In this document: positions 1 to 10,669 of the stretch, in pieces | Layout: each line of letters opens with the position of its first letter | How positions within the stretch are numbered: position 1 is the stretch's first letter | Assembly: GCA_030141605.1 (NCBI GenBank) | Contig: JAQGDQ010000660.1 | Coordinates: 1 to 53,052, forward strand | DNA length: 53,052 nucleotides | Source: Tubiluchus corallicola | Lineage: Eukaryota; Priapulida; Priapulimorpha; Priapulimorphida; Tubiluchidae | Direction: 5' to 3' | Position numbers and translations under genes: made by a program | Notes under the pieces: generated by a model | What the model was told of the DNA's origin: nothing | What the model saw: only the letters and a program-made list of their open reading frames with translations | The model's database searches: none

Positions 1-1163
1 TGTGGTGCTGGTATCAGTAACTTTCTATCTGTGTTTTGTTTGCAGCGATGAACTGCAAACTGTGTTAGACGGAGCATTTTCAAAGCAAGCATGTATTGAT
101 GCATGCTTCTTCGGCGGTAATCCTTTTGCTGGATTTGTTTTGGGTGGTCAGTGCATTTGTGGAGTAATGTATGGACAACATGGGCCATCAAGATTACCTT
201 GTAATATTAAATGTCTAACTAAAACAAGTGAGACGTGCAGTGGGTTAGATGCCGATTGTGAAACATGTGGTGGTCTTCAAGAGAATTCTATAGAAGTTTT
301 CCAAACAAAATGTAAGGTTTATTTTGTTTATTTTACATATTTGAATATGCATGGATAATGGAGAGATTAGTTAAAATCAAACTTAAACCTCACTATAATT
401 AAATTTGAACAACCGCTTTTTTCGTTGCACGTAACGAATGACGTAATGAGTACAGTCACACGGTCACCAAAAATCGGTAAATGATAATCGGTAACCAAAG
501 GCACTTTCTGTACTACGTACGTTATTCTCACTCGCTCTTAGCGAAAATGCGAAACATGGCGATCTTTACAGCAATGTACGTTTACGAAATTTCCTAGAAA
601 AAGGTAAGTTATTTAATTTATGTCACTTTTGTTTAATAATAACTATGAATCGTGTTATGTGTAATTGCTTGTGTAATCATAATAATGCCTTAAAAAACTT
701 CAGTGTTTGTTGGGATAATATAGGCCTTTAAGTTAACCTCAAAATGCTGTAAGCAAAATGGTAACCAAGATGGTTATATGACAGACATAACCTTCAAGAC
801 AGCAAAAGTAGGAAGAAAATGTGAGAAAGCTTCCTGATAAAAGGACTACGACAACAGCGATAGAATCATTTATCCGAAACTCACACAGCATAGGTGATAA
901 CGTGTGAGAAGGTTTTTTGTTGTGTAGTTCAGGTTGGACGGTGAAAGAGAAAAGACTAACCTGGTGGATGATGATCACCTTTGCCTTTTGCCTCACCAAA
1001 CAAAACACGAAATGTTGAGAAATAATATAAATGACTAGCATTCATTACATATGACCATACACCACAAAAACATTACAGCATACAATCATTATGAGCAATG
1101 ATGAGAAGCAAGCTGGAAATCAGTATTAGTAATAATCACATTTATATTCCAAAAATCAAAATA
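1..1163. repeat. Copy 1 of a 1,163-bp identical direct duplication
   Basis: Bases 1-1163 match 14567-15729 with no difference that I could find, at a constant offset of 14,566. Identity stops at a TAA microsatellite (about 1161-1178) in this copy, whereas the second copy continues into unrelated sequence. The left limit cannot be seen because the window begins inside the repeat. It carries a WSC half-exon plus 0.85 kb of its downstream intron. Identity of exon and intron alike means either a very recent event or an assembly redundancy. Confidence 0.95.
46..311 (+). CDS. Duplicate of the second exon of WSC domain 4 (orphan copy)
   Basis: The exon lies between acceptor tttgtttgcag and donor T|GTAAGG and is identical to the exon at 14612-14877. 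It begins with the third base of a codon (phase 2 in) and ends one base into a codon (phase 1 out). It encodes the C-terminal part of a WSC domain: a CxxxC pair, a CIC pair, then a late cluster of five cysteines ending TCGG. The GC(Y/F/W) start of the domain is missing because it sits on a separate short exon, seen only for the second copy (12202-12253). The copy lies upstream of the signal-peptide exon at 4617, so it is not part of that transcript as laid out here. It could be the tail of a neighbouring paralogue, but an assembly duplicate is the simpler reading. Confidence 0.6.
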
Positions 1164-1440
1164 ATAATAATAATAATTAAAAACGTTAGTACACGTTGAA
1201 TAATTTATTATACATCTAATAAAATAAAAGAATTTTATTCTGAGCTGGTAGAACGGACAATATTAAATTTGGTTTCGATATTAATGTTGTTGAAGTGAAA
1301 AAACCACTTTTTTGCGAATTCAACATTTGTTTAAGGTATATCATTTTTGATTTTTTCTCACTTCACAAACAGGCGATCCGTTTCACTACCTCTTGGGCAA
1401 ATAATTGTTTTCTTATAAGTAAAAGTTCTAGCAATCTATG

Positions 1441-1473
1441 TGTCCTACATGGGCTAGCGAGCCATGTAGGACA
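1441..1473. repeat. Perfect hairpin with TGTCCTACATGG arms
   Basis: Arms of 12 bp (TGTCCTACATGG at 1441-1452 and its reverse complement at 1462-1473) flank a 9-base loop. A third partial copy (GCCCTACATG) follows directly at about 1476. A related hairpin lies at 2005-2037, so the two may mark the ends of a small mobile element of about 0.6 kb. Confidence 0.8.
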
Positions 1474-2004
1474 GTGCCCTACATGTTACAATACTACTGA
1501 TAATATTAAAACTAATTATCCTTGCTTTTCTTAAATGTTAAAAATTACTTTTTGGTGTTGAGAAGGCTTAGCAGCATCTGTCTTATTTTTAAATTTGCAA
1601 TTATTTCTGTAATAACTGTGTGCAGAATTTCTCTCTTTAAAGCATTAGATACTAGGTTTATGTTATGATATATTAATGTAGTTAATCATAATGATGAAAT
1701 TATTGTAAGACATGCATTTGTAAATTGCCAAGGAATATCCATTTCTAAAAGACATTTTGTTTTATGTTTTATTATGTCATAACAATACTTATAAACAAAT
1801 TCTAGTTCAGTGAACGAGTTACAAAAGTCATCGCAAAACAATACCTGCGTACTGCATGCTGAGTTAAACACCTGGTCAAACAAGTTTTCATGGCGGAAAA
1901 CTGACGACAACTCAACCAACAAGCACAATTTTTAATAAAATGAAGAAACTTTCACAGAATTTTCAAAAATTTGACAAAATTACAGATTCTCGACAAAAAT
2001 CGCT

Positions 2005-2037
2005 AGTGTCCTACTTGGGCTGCCCATGTAGGACACT
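2005..2037. repeat. Hairpin with AGTGTCCTAC arms, related to 1441-1473
   Basis: Arms of 15 bp with one mismatch (2005-2019 and 2023-2037) enclose a 3-base loop. The arm shares the TGTCCTAC(A/T)TGGG core with the hairpin 0.55 kb upstream. It has no coding role that I can see. Confidence 0.8.
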
Positions 2038-2991
2038 ACTTTTAGCGCATCAAGTGGTCTACTTGGCGCAGTGGTCCAAACGGCTCCCAACAGTCCTTAA
2101 CTGTTTCATTCAGTGGTTCTCAACCTTTTTTGACAGCGGTCCATTTCCAGAACCCTACATCATATCACGACCCAACGAAGAACATAATCACGTGTACTAG
2201 TAAACATCGTTATCGTTTGCATTTATTAATTTTAACTTACTAATCAACAGATTATTGAACAGTGAGTGATTGTTTCAGTAATTAATTAATGTGATGATTG
2301 TGCCTGCTTTTCAGCAACCAGTTTTGCAATGCGTGGCTCATCACCAGTATTCTGTCCAATTATGTTTTAAGCTGACATGCAATCAACAAAATAATGTAAT
2401 GAGCTGAACCACTTAAATTTGAAGGTGCCAATGTATAAACACGTGTAAAATCCGAAAGAAGTGAACGACCCTCGGTCCAAGGGATCAAAGTCAGTCTATC
2501 AGCCTTTTGCCATCTGACCTGGGAAATCCTGATTTTAATTTCTTTTTTTAAGCAAGACATTTTATGGATCCATATTGTATGGTAATTCCAATATGTTTGA
2601 ATGGATATCAAAATGCAACATGTTGTTCATGGGTTGGTATTTCTATTAAATACGATAACTCCTAAGTTTCTTGTTTTAAATCATGTCTGTTTATAGGGTT
2701 AATATTGATATTCATGTGAAACGAGATATAAATTATTCCTATGAAGTTCATGTGATCGTTGCCATTTTTGTAAGTTTCGGGCTTTTTTCTCGGGTGAAAA
2801 TAGCGAGAATGCCGCCAGGGGCGTCGTGCACGAAAAAAAATTGGGGGGGGGGGCGGCCCGACTGTATGTAATGGCGGAACTTAACTGTTTAAAAAACGTA
2901 TAATTTTGAATTCCCACACAGTATTTTGTGTGCAAGAAAAACGATTTATTTATTCCCAACTGGCATTTAACTTAAAGCTATAGCAACGGAA

Positions 2992-3020
2992 ACTTAATTA
3001 AAATTAAAATTTAATTAAGT
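2992..3020. repeat. AT-rich palindrome
   Basis: An 11-bp perfect inverted repeat (ACTTAATTAAA) with a 7-base spacer. It is simple-sequence in character and may have no function. Confidence 0.7.
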
Positions 3021-3204
3021 AATTATTAGCTGTCAGGAATTCAAAGATTCGGTGAAAAGACCTAGTAGGAGAAAAATGATGAAATGTGCTCAAATCATGC
3101 CCTTTTATGCAGCAAACTCGTGGGAAAGAGTCGCTAAGGAGTAGCAAAGAGTCAGTAATGTCCAATCAGGAGGTGGCTCATCAATTTGTATCTCCCAAAC
3201 GGAC

Positions 3205-3257
3205 TCTCTGGTACTAGGCTAGCTCGACAAACTGATTCTCTGGTACTAGGCTAGCTC
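3205..3257. repeat. Short tandem pair, 32-bp period
   Basis: The 21-base motif beginning TCTCTGGTACTAGGCTAGC occurs at 3205-3225 and again at 3237-3257. Confidence 0.85.
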
Positions 3258-4535
3258 AACATGACTTCAATGTTTGCATTGTTTTTGCTTTATTATTTCC
3301 ACTTGTTCACTATTATAACACACTGCTGAATGAAGCTCGAGTGCTAACTGAGCCGTTTTGTTAACTAACAGTCTTTTGTGCAAAGACGCTAATGCTACTC
3401 AACGAGCTGCTTTGTTAACTGTTCTTGCCTGCCTCCTGAATAGATTACATGCAAACAAATTAATTACATCCTGACTTTCAGGTAAACACATCTGGTCAGG
3501 CACGTATTAGCAGTCAGAATAATTTAACTCGGCGACAAACTTTAATGATAAAAAATATTGGGCTACTGTACCGAAACGCTCATACTGTTCGCATTTATGG
3601 AGCGCTGGCCCGCTATTGTGTGTCAAAAAGTCGGAAATAAATTTGCTTACCGTTACCCCTATAGCACGACGCCACTGAATGCCGCAAGAAGTTCACATGA
3701 CTTGTTTGTGCATGTCTAAAGACTCTTCCATGCAATAAGGCAAATGTTGCATCACATTTGCGCAAGTATAATGTGGCATTTTACGACATTTTCACAAAAT
3801 TTTTGCAGGACAACTTCACAAAATTTGTGGGACAACCGAAGTTTGCAAAATGCTGCTAAAATGTGGAAAAATAGTCACAAAATCATTGCAACATTCTCAA
3901 AAGGGTTGTAGCTGTTCGCCAAGATTTTGTGGATTTTGAAATTGTTACGAATGGTTGGGACAAATTTGGGAATGTTTGGGCACATGTTACGACAACTTTG
4001 CGACAGGATTGTGAAGTTTTGTCAAAGTAGCAAGTTTTGTGGCTCCGTCGGCAAATTTTAAACATTTTAAATTTTTTTCGAGCACCCATGAATGTTTTGC
4101 AACTGTTTGGCAAACATTTGGCACACAATAGTGAAGCTCAGGTGATCAATTGAACATCAGGAACATCCAAATGATGGCCTCACCGGCAAGTTATCAAGTG
4201 CAAAATGAAGGAATGCATTTATTAATAACTTGTGTAAATTAATTAAAATCAGCATAGCAATCAGGTGGTCTCTCAGTGAAAATAACAATTCATGTCAGTG
4301 TAGAAAGTCCATTGTTTTTGGTAGTCTACATGTATGTTAATCTTCTGACCTGAAAACTACCATCCATGACAATACAGAAAATACATTTTTGCAACAGTCA
4401 TCATGTACATGTATATCGATCATATTGGGGCAATTATGCACTTCTCCTAGAGGCTCTCTAGTTGTTTATTTTTTCCTGATTTTTGCATTTATAATATAGC
4501 ATTGAGAAACTCCAATGAAATGTTTTTGTTTTCAG

Positions 4536-4616
4536 GATGATAATAGGGCCTTATATTCATGATGGACTTGTTTAGAAGATAAACAACCAGAGGATAGAAA
4601 AGTGAGGTTAAATATA
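4536..4616 (+). promoter_or_regulatory. Probable 5' UTR of the WSC/lectin gene
   Basis: The stretch follows a pyrimidine-rich acceptor (tttttgttttcag, ending at 4535) and runs to the ATG at 4617, so an upstream non-coding exon is likely. An in-frame TGA at 4560-4562 closes the frame upstream of the ATG. A short upstream ORF starts at the ATG at 4559 in another frame. No TATA box is evident just upstream, consistent with transcription starting in an earlier exon. Confidence 0.4.
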
Positions 4617-4680
4617 ATGTACTACTTGTGGGTACTTTCCTTAGTTGTCACCGCTAATTTCCTATTTCAATTATCACGAG
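4617..4680 (+). CDS. WSC/lectin mosaic gene, exon 1: start codon and signal peptide
   Basis: This exon is too short to appear in a long-ORF search. From ATG 4617 it encodes 21 residues plus one base: a short start (MYYLW), a hydrophobic run (VLSLVVTANFLF) and a polar end (QLSR), the profile of a secretory signal peptide. The donor G|GTAAGT at 4681 leaves phase 1, exactly the phase in which the first WSC exon (6886) begins. There is an in-frame stop upstream and no alternative in-frame ATG between it and this one. I infer that it is the first coding exon of the WSC-lectin gene; no transcript evidence is available, and a 2.2-kb intron separates it from the next exon. Confidence 0.7.
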
Positions 4681-6885
4681 GTAAGTTGCAGTTGGATAAT
4701 ATATGTTAGCTGTGTGAAATTCTTGTACGTTGCATTTTACCGCTATTTGGCTGTATTTAATTTTTATGAAAGCCATATTGAGTCAACTAACTGCAGACAA
4801 GTGCACTGACTTAGTGAGAACGACTAAAAGGAAGGTGGCATCTGCGGGCCTCATCCGGTTTGTAGTCATTTCACTAGTGTAATAAATGAGTAACAGTGAC
4901 AAAGCTAAGGAAGGGCGGAGAAGGCGGTCCGCCGCAGGCATCACTTTTCAAAGGGTGGCATTTTGATCACGTGCAATGAAAAGATTGTTTCTGTCAGGAC
5001 AGTAGAAAAGCAAAATACCTGACGATTTATTTTCACGCAAAAATAGTGCTTGCAGGATTTGCAAAGATGAAATATTGTTGTAATATTTATAACACAGTTT
5101 GTCTTTGCTTTCAAATTATCCGAGTGGTACACATTTTGAGTTAACACATTTATAATCATGCTTGTAGCTGCTAGCTTATCACACATTAGTTTACATAAAG
5201 TTTCCCCAATTTTTAACTCTGTATTTTTTTTTAGTCACTGGTATTTGGTTTGTATAACACTGATGTTATTGGAGATGCATTATCATTATTGTGTACTAAT
5301 GATTGTAATTCAGTGGCTTCTTGGCTTACCAACGTAATTTAAGTTTTTGAATATCACCACAGAATGTGAATTAAAAATGTATCTTCATTTGCATAATGAC
5401 TTGTGGCTTTATTAACCAACCTCAGCTTTATCTTTGAAATATTTTAATGACATTAAACTCTTCCTTTACTTCAGTCATTGTTACAATGTTCAAAATTTCC
5501 TGTTAAACACAGTGACGTCTTAGAAGCCACTACAGAATGGTTTTCAACTATCCTTATAATGCTCTTTTCTGCGTTAACATCTGAAGAAGTTCTTAAGCAT
5601 CATAACGTTTGAGTTTTGAAACATATAGGGAGAGTTTGTTTACAAACCGACTTTTTAATTTTTTTATGGTAATACTTTATTAAATTTATCAATTTATCTC
5701 TATCACAACTGCGAGGTAACACTACTAAATTTTACAAAACTAAAATTTTCCTTTTTGTTTCTGGGTAAACCAAATTCAAGTGCCACAAACTCTTGCTACG
5801 CCAGTGATGGGTAACCTTTTTTCATCTAGGTTGCTAGGTAGGAAGGTACACTACTAAATTGTTCAACTTTCTAAACATCGAAATAAACCCATCTATCTGT
5901 TTCACCAGGCAGCATTTTCAAAAAGTTGTTCAATGTTAAAAACAATCTTGTTGGTTTCACTTTTTTACAATAAATAATAAAACTAAAAATCGAAGTTTCG
6001 GACAACAGCCCCATTAATTCTGTTACACAATATGTTACGTAGTCAGAACAATAGAATCTGTTTTAAAGTAGAGAGGAACTGCGAAACCAATAAGCAACCA
6101 AATAATAATGCCAAAAATTTATCAGAATATACAACTACTTTTATAGCCGAACATTGAAAATTAATTTCTGCATAGAAGACTAATATTGTCTACACCACAG
6201 CAAATAACATCTGGATCTCATTATAAATTGTAGTGTAACAGTGATTATGCTCTACATTTCAGAAATGTCCAAGTCAATTTCCGATTGTTCGCCTCAATTT
6301 CAGTCATTGTGAAATTAAGTTCAAATTTGTCCAAGTCAGTTTCAAACTGTTGCAACTCAATTTCAGATTTATTTTATGTTGTAGGTTATTGTGTTTAATC
6401 TGTATTATATAATTAAATTTTGATAATTTGATTAAGTTTACAATTTGCACTCACAAGTTCGTGAAGCGGATCAGGATTAGGGTTAGCATTAGGTTAGGGT
6501 TTATTTTGGGTTTTGGTTAGGGTTAGAGCTACAGTTGGGGTTGGGGTTAGGGTTAGGGTGTTTCTGGCAAAAGCTTCAGGTAAGTTATTATAAAATTTGC
6601 AGTGATTAATAACAACTCTTCTTTTATACTCTTTAGTTTAATTGAAAGTGATTTGGATATTGCTGAAATTGATCTGAAAATGGTGAACACAGTACCAGCA
6701 GTGTTTTAAAACTTAGGAATAAGATAAGAAAGACAAAATATGCATTAAATTCACAATAAAATAATCTAATAAGCACTCATCATGAAATCTGTGTCAATCG
6801 ACAATTTTATTAAGCCTGTGAAATTATTACTACGCATTGCCAATGATTTTAGCAGTCTTATAACTATTATCTTACTTTTTTTCAG
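4681..6885 (+). other. Intron 1
   Basis: This is non-coding between the signal-peptide exon and WSC1. It contains a hammerhead-like/Penelope-like scrap near 5590-5625, a sequence resembling a hAT terminal end near 5800, and the degenerate TTAGGG tract at 6475-6559. I see nothing coding. Confidence 0.6.
6475..6559 (+). repeat. Degenerate interstitial telomere-like (TTAGGG) tract
   Basis: About 85 bases contain repeated GGGTTAG units, with variants such as TTGGGG and TTTTGGG. The tract lies inside intron 1 and so is interstitial. The hexamer agrees with the common metazoan telomere repeat rather than the insect TTAGG pentamer. Confidence 0.8.
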
Positions 6886-7113
6886 GAGATTCTAGGGGTT
6901 GCTTTCATGGATCCCTTGCAGTCCAATATGGCCAGTCTGATGATTGTATATCATTGTGTTTTGAGAAAAGCTACCCATATGCGGGTATTAGGCAAACTGC
7001 TTGTCTCTGTGGTAATGAATATGCAATGTCTAAAAGGGGCGGAGTATGTAGATCTTGCCCTGGAAATGTGGTTTGTGGAAGACAAGATTCATATGCTGCA
7101 TATACAACTTCAT
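6886..7113 (+). CDS. WSC domain 1 exon
   Basis: The acceptor is a polypyrimidine run ending ttcag (6885) and the donor is T|GTAAGT. The exon starts with two bases and ends with one (phase 1-1) and encodes 76 codon equivalents. It is a complete WSC domain with eight cysteines: RGCF at the start, DDC and LC, the hallmark YPYAGIRQTACLCGNEY block, then VCRSC and a final VCG followed by SYAAYTTS. The frame that begins at the ATG at 6907 is a shadow. The domain is short for the family but has every landmark. Confidence 0.92.
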
Positions 7114-8548
7114 GTAAGTTGATAAGCCCGTTCCAAATGTTAGTTACAAACTTTTGATAAGCCCAATCTAAATGTCAGTTACATTTTTAACAAATCTGAT
7201 AATTTGTAAAAGAAATATTAACATGGAGTTGTCTGTAACTGATTGTCTTTTTAGTAAAAATATAAGTTCCTTGTTGCCAAATGTACGTGTGCCAATTTCC
7301 CGACATTAATGCCATATTGCCGGTATTTTTCGCACAAACCCGCACTAATTACTTTTGTAAACTGAACTGACCCTGAAATATTTGGTAATTCAAGGATAAG
7401 ACTTTTGAAATTTGAAAGTAATTTGGGTATGCCTATTTCTTAAGCAATGGCACAATAGTCAGCAAAACTTTTACGGTAGCCATTTACGAAAGACGTGCTG
7501 TACAGTCATTGTCAGTAAATAGTTTTTTGGTTTTATTTTTCATTAAGCTTATAAAAATCAGAGTAGCTATACAGATCAATTCCTTTGCAAGAGTAGCTAT
7601 AAAATTTTTAATTATCTATAAATTTTTGGTCCTTGATTTTACTTCTTGTACACTTTTTTTAGTAAAATCACAAAAAAGTTTTATAGAATCTTGTATAATA
7701 GGCTTCGTTCCCAGTAAAGACATCAGTGCCTTTTTCTGGAATGTACGAAATTTTAAATAATATCTGATTTAGTGCTTTTTTGTACCAAGTGAAAAACCTG
7801 CAATATTTCTTAAAATTATGGAGGTTTGGCTTACTCTTATTCTATGATTCTACGTGAACAGTGTTGGTGCATCCAGAATTGCACATTGCAAAGTTTACAG
7901 TAAGACATTTCGAACATTAAAACCCAAGTTTCCTCAAAGGTAACACATACCTGTACCATTGTCAGTTGATGCGCTGCTGTCGTCAGGTCTACTAAGAGAT
8001 GATTAACAGTGTTAGAAGGTTGGCAATGTTTTTTCTACCAAATGTCCAAATATAGGCTGCAGAATCTTATTAAGTGCAATATGCACCCCTATTCTGTTTG
8101 CTGTGTACCCATATGCTTTTGTTTGCATTGTCTAGCACTGTAACCTAGTGGATGGTTCTATTTCGGACTAAGGGGATGTTCCATCTCATTCTGCTCTTAT
8201 TTTGTACAATTTTATTTTCATATAGCAATTGGTGGAAAATAGTTTGGGATATCCATGTACTTGAATAAGCTGCCTCTTAATGTGCAAAGCAGTTCATTTC
8301 TCTTAACTATGTTTTCAGACAGCTAGTTTTACCATATATCTTTCTCTCTACACTACAGGTCAATTTCCTTACACCTTTGGTTTCTATGTAACAAACCCGT
8401 AAATAATAATTTTTCATGTACCATGGTACCTAAAAACTTGTTGTTGTGTGTGTAGTTTGTCACACTGAAGATGACTGCTAGACTCTGCAGTTGAAACATT
8501 TGGCCGTGTTTTTCTCATCCAATGTATTCATTATTTAATTGCATTTAG
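7114..8548 (+). other. Intron between WSC1 and the linker exon
   Basis: AT-rich and without recognisable coding sequence. A hammerhead-like motif (CTGAAGATGA, a CTGC/GCAG hairpin, then GAAAC) lies at about 8465-8497 and resembles remnants left by Penelope-type retroelements. Confidence 0.5.
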
Positions 8549-8587
8549 GATACGGATCACCCCAAGTATGGCTAATGGTTACTCAAG
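8549..8587 (+). CDS. Candidate 39-bp linker micro-exon
   Basis: Thirty-nine bases lie between acceptor gcatttag and a strong donor, G|GTAAGG. They start with two bases and end with one, matching the phase 1-1 rule of the whole gene, and encode YGSPQVWLMVTQ with no stop. It sits 99 bases before the WSC2 exon. I infer a linker between WSC1 and WSC2, possibly alternatively included. Skipping it would keep the frame, so the gene model does not depend on it. Confidence 0.45.
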
Positions 8588-8686
8588 GTAAGGAACTATG
8601 TTTGGAAGGAGAAGATATAAATACATGCCCAGATAAAATTCTTAAAACATAAACCAAGGTTACATCAACGTTTTATTTACATTTAG

Positions 8687-9019
8687 TATGGGAAAGAGAA
8701 GCCCTGTCATTCAGAGGTTGCTGGAAGTATGCTACTAAGCCTCATCTTGCAGAAAAGACATTTACGTCTGGATACGCAGTGGAAAAGCAAAGTCATTGCC
8801 TAAGTGCTTGTAAACGTTGGAATAACCAATTTCCATGGCCATTAAATTTGCCTTCAGTTTTTATTGCTTATTCAAAAGAATCAGGTTGCCACTGTGCTAG
8901 AACACCAAATTTTTTAAAATCTTTAACAAGTACTCCTAATGCTTGCACAAAGTGTGTCGGCCAAGAAGCAATCTGTGGTGGAACAGGAAAGGGCACAATG
9001 ACAGTGTTCACTAGTAGAG
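8687..9019 (+). CDS. WSC domain 2 exon
   Basis: The acceptor is ttatttacatttag and the donor G|GTAAGT; phase 1-1, 333 bases, 111 codon equivalents. It opens LSFRGCWKY and has eight cysteines: GCW, HCLSAC, GCHC, ACTKC and ICGG, then a final TVFTSR strand. The segment between the second cysteine pair and the CHC pair is longer than usual (RWNNQFPWPLNLPSVFIAY). The true exon extends upstream of the first GTG/ATG-like codon in the open frame, so the domain start at 8687 is set by the splice site. Confidence 0.92.
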
Positions 9020-9315
9020 GTAAGTTTGGGAAAACATTTTCTATAAACTGAACCATAACACTGCAAAAAATGCTTTGACTTATGTATCATACTGTCGTGA
9101 CATTCTGCTACTGCAGTGGCATAATGTAACTACTTCCGGATGGATGCATACATTTACCTATTATCTGTGATCGGTAAAATGCAAAGCCTTATTAGCTAAA
9201 CTTTCCACCTGCCAAATTTACTGCAATTTAGAAATGCAGCTACCATCATACAAATAATTCGTATAAAGACAAATTAAATTTGCTTTCTTGCTTTCTTTGT
9301 TTTCAGTTTTATGTA

Positions 9316-9550
9316 AAGTCACTAACATGAAACACCAAAACCGCACAGATTTAGGCAAAACAAACTATTTTATTGAAAACAGTAAAGAAGTTTCATTAGC
9401 TAAAGGTGGTAATGTTACAGCTGGTTTACAACAGGGAAGCCCAGATTGGCGGAGGATAACAATTAAGTAGTAATGCCTACGTCACAAGTAGGATGTAACT
9501 AATGTGACAGAGGGGAGTGTTAGCACAATTGAAGCCATGGTGTTCTTACA
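9316..9550 (+). repeat. Dispersed repeat, copy 1 (pair with 19587-19790)
   Basis: The stretch shares long near-identical blocks with 19587-19790, for example AACTATTTTATTGAAAACAG, GGTGG(T/C)AATGTTACAGCTGG and AAGTAGTAATGCCTACGT, with small indels. It is therefore a copy of an interspersed repeat, possibly a SINE or MITE, since the second copy is preceded by a tRNA-like sequence. The small open frame here has stops in the sister copy and is not a gene. Confidence 0.75.
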
Positions 9551-9757
9551 TTTATACGAGTTTTTTTGCAAGCTAATGGATGTACACATTTCACTTTGCG
9601 CTTCAACAGCTTTGTACAGTTTTGGATGTGAAGTAATAAATGTATGAAACTCTTTGCCATTTGAAGTAGTAAATGTCCCTAACTTAACTACTTTTAAAAC
9701 TCGCCTCCACAGCCAGCTTTACCAAAACTCATAATGTTTTTTTTGTTTATGCATATG

Positions 9758-9782
9758 TATATATATATATATATATATATAA
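9758..9782. repeat. AT dinucleotide microsatellite
   Basis: An uninterrupted AT/TA run of about 24 bases within the WSC2-WSC3 intron. Confidence 0.9.
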
Positions 9783-10390
9783 TTTTGTACTTTCTGTTAA
9801 TTATTATTGTCATAGGTACCTAAAGTTTAGTACTAATGCTTACACTTACATTATTGTCTGTATGATACGCTGCACTATGTTGTCCCCTTCATACGGGACT
9901 ACTTTGGGTAATTTAAATTATTGTATTTTGGTTATTGGAATTTTTGGTTGCCAGTTGAGCTACATTTACCCATACATGATAACAACAATAATAATAACGG
10001 CAACTCAGCGTCAACGCAAATGTTGATCTGCCGTACGACACAGCACTGACCAGCGAGCAGTACATGTACTCTGACAGACTTTATGTTACATATGTATAAC
10101 ATCCACTCAGTTTATCAGTTATGGAATAATTAAAACTCAGGCTCTAATATTATAACGAAACAGTGAAATTAATTTAGGTAATAGTTCACTTTATTGGATA
10201 GCTCAGTTCCATATGAAAAGAAGAAATTCTTTGAAAAAGTCCATGTTCCTACATTTAGTATGGTAATGACTTTAGTGCTTCAAATTATTTCAGTTTCATG
10301 GTATAACATTAACTTACATTAATAAAACTAATTAATAAGAAGTGCAGATAGACAAATTTAGTATATTGATAAGTTTTTGTTTTACTATAG

Positions 10391-10669
10391 GGTATCCAGA
10401 AGATTTCATTGGTTGTTTTCAATACCATGAACCTGATCACTATTGGCCAGTTATTAATGACACTGTAGTAGAAAGTGGTGGAGTACTAGCATGCCAAACT
10501 TTCTGTGGCGAACTTGGATATTTATATGCAGTTGTGTACAATACTCCGGTTAGCGTGAATGTATGGAAGTATGGTTGTAGATGTGGTAATGGTTTTCCAG
10601 TTACACGATTTTCCACAAGCTGTAGAGAAATGCCCGGGCTTGATGCTGTTCTTGTGTATGGTACAGAAA
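10391..10669 (+). CDS. WSC domain 3 exon (six-cysteine variant)
   Basis: The acceptor is ttttactatag and the donor A|GTGAGT; phase 1-1, 279 bases. The product starts YPEDFIGCFQY and has the ACQTFCGELGYLYAVVY block and a GCRCGNGFP pair, then SCREM and a closing VLVYGTES strand. Only six cysteines are present: the usual last pair (the C...CGG cluster) is absent, so one disulfide typical of WSC domains should be missing. The exon is otherwise intact with good splice sites, so it is probably functional. Confidence 0.9.

Larger units (their letters stand above)
1164..4535. other. Upstream non-coding region
   Basis: I see no convincing exon in this stretch. It holds two hairpins sharing a TGTCCTAC core (listed separately), an AT palindrome near 3.0 kb, a 32-bp tandem pair near 3.2 kb, an 11-base G run near 2851 and simple AT-rich DNA. 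Any promoter for the WSC gene should lie here, but I cannot point to a core promoter element. The open reading frames present are short and show no domain. Confidence 0.6.
9020..10390 (+). other. Intron between WSC2 and WSC3
   Basis: It contains one copy of a dispersed repeat (about 9316-9550, related to 19587-19790) and an AT microsatellite at about 9758-9782. I see no exon. Confidence 0.55.

Noticed and set aside
739-1041. 100-codon minus-strand open frame, repeated at 15305-15607
   Set aside because: Repeated only because the whole 1,163-bp segment is duplicated; no domain and no exon structure.
2110-2132. CAGTGGTTCTCAACC, like a hAT transposon end; a similar CAGTGATGGGTAACC near 5803
   Set aside because: No partner inverted end and no matching 8-bp target duplication found for either.
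9288-9470. 60-codon open frame in the WSC2-WSC3 intron
   Set aside because: It falls within a dispersed repeat whose sister copy has frame-breaking indels.
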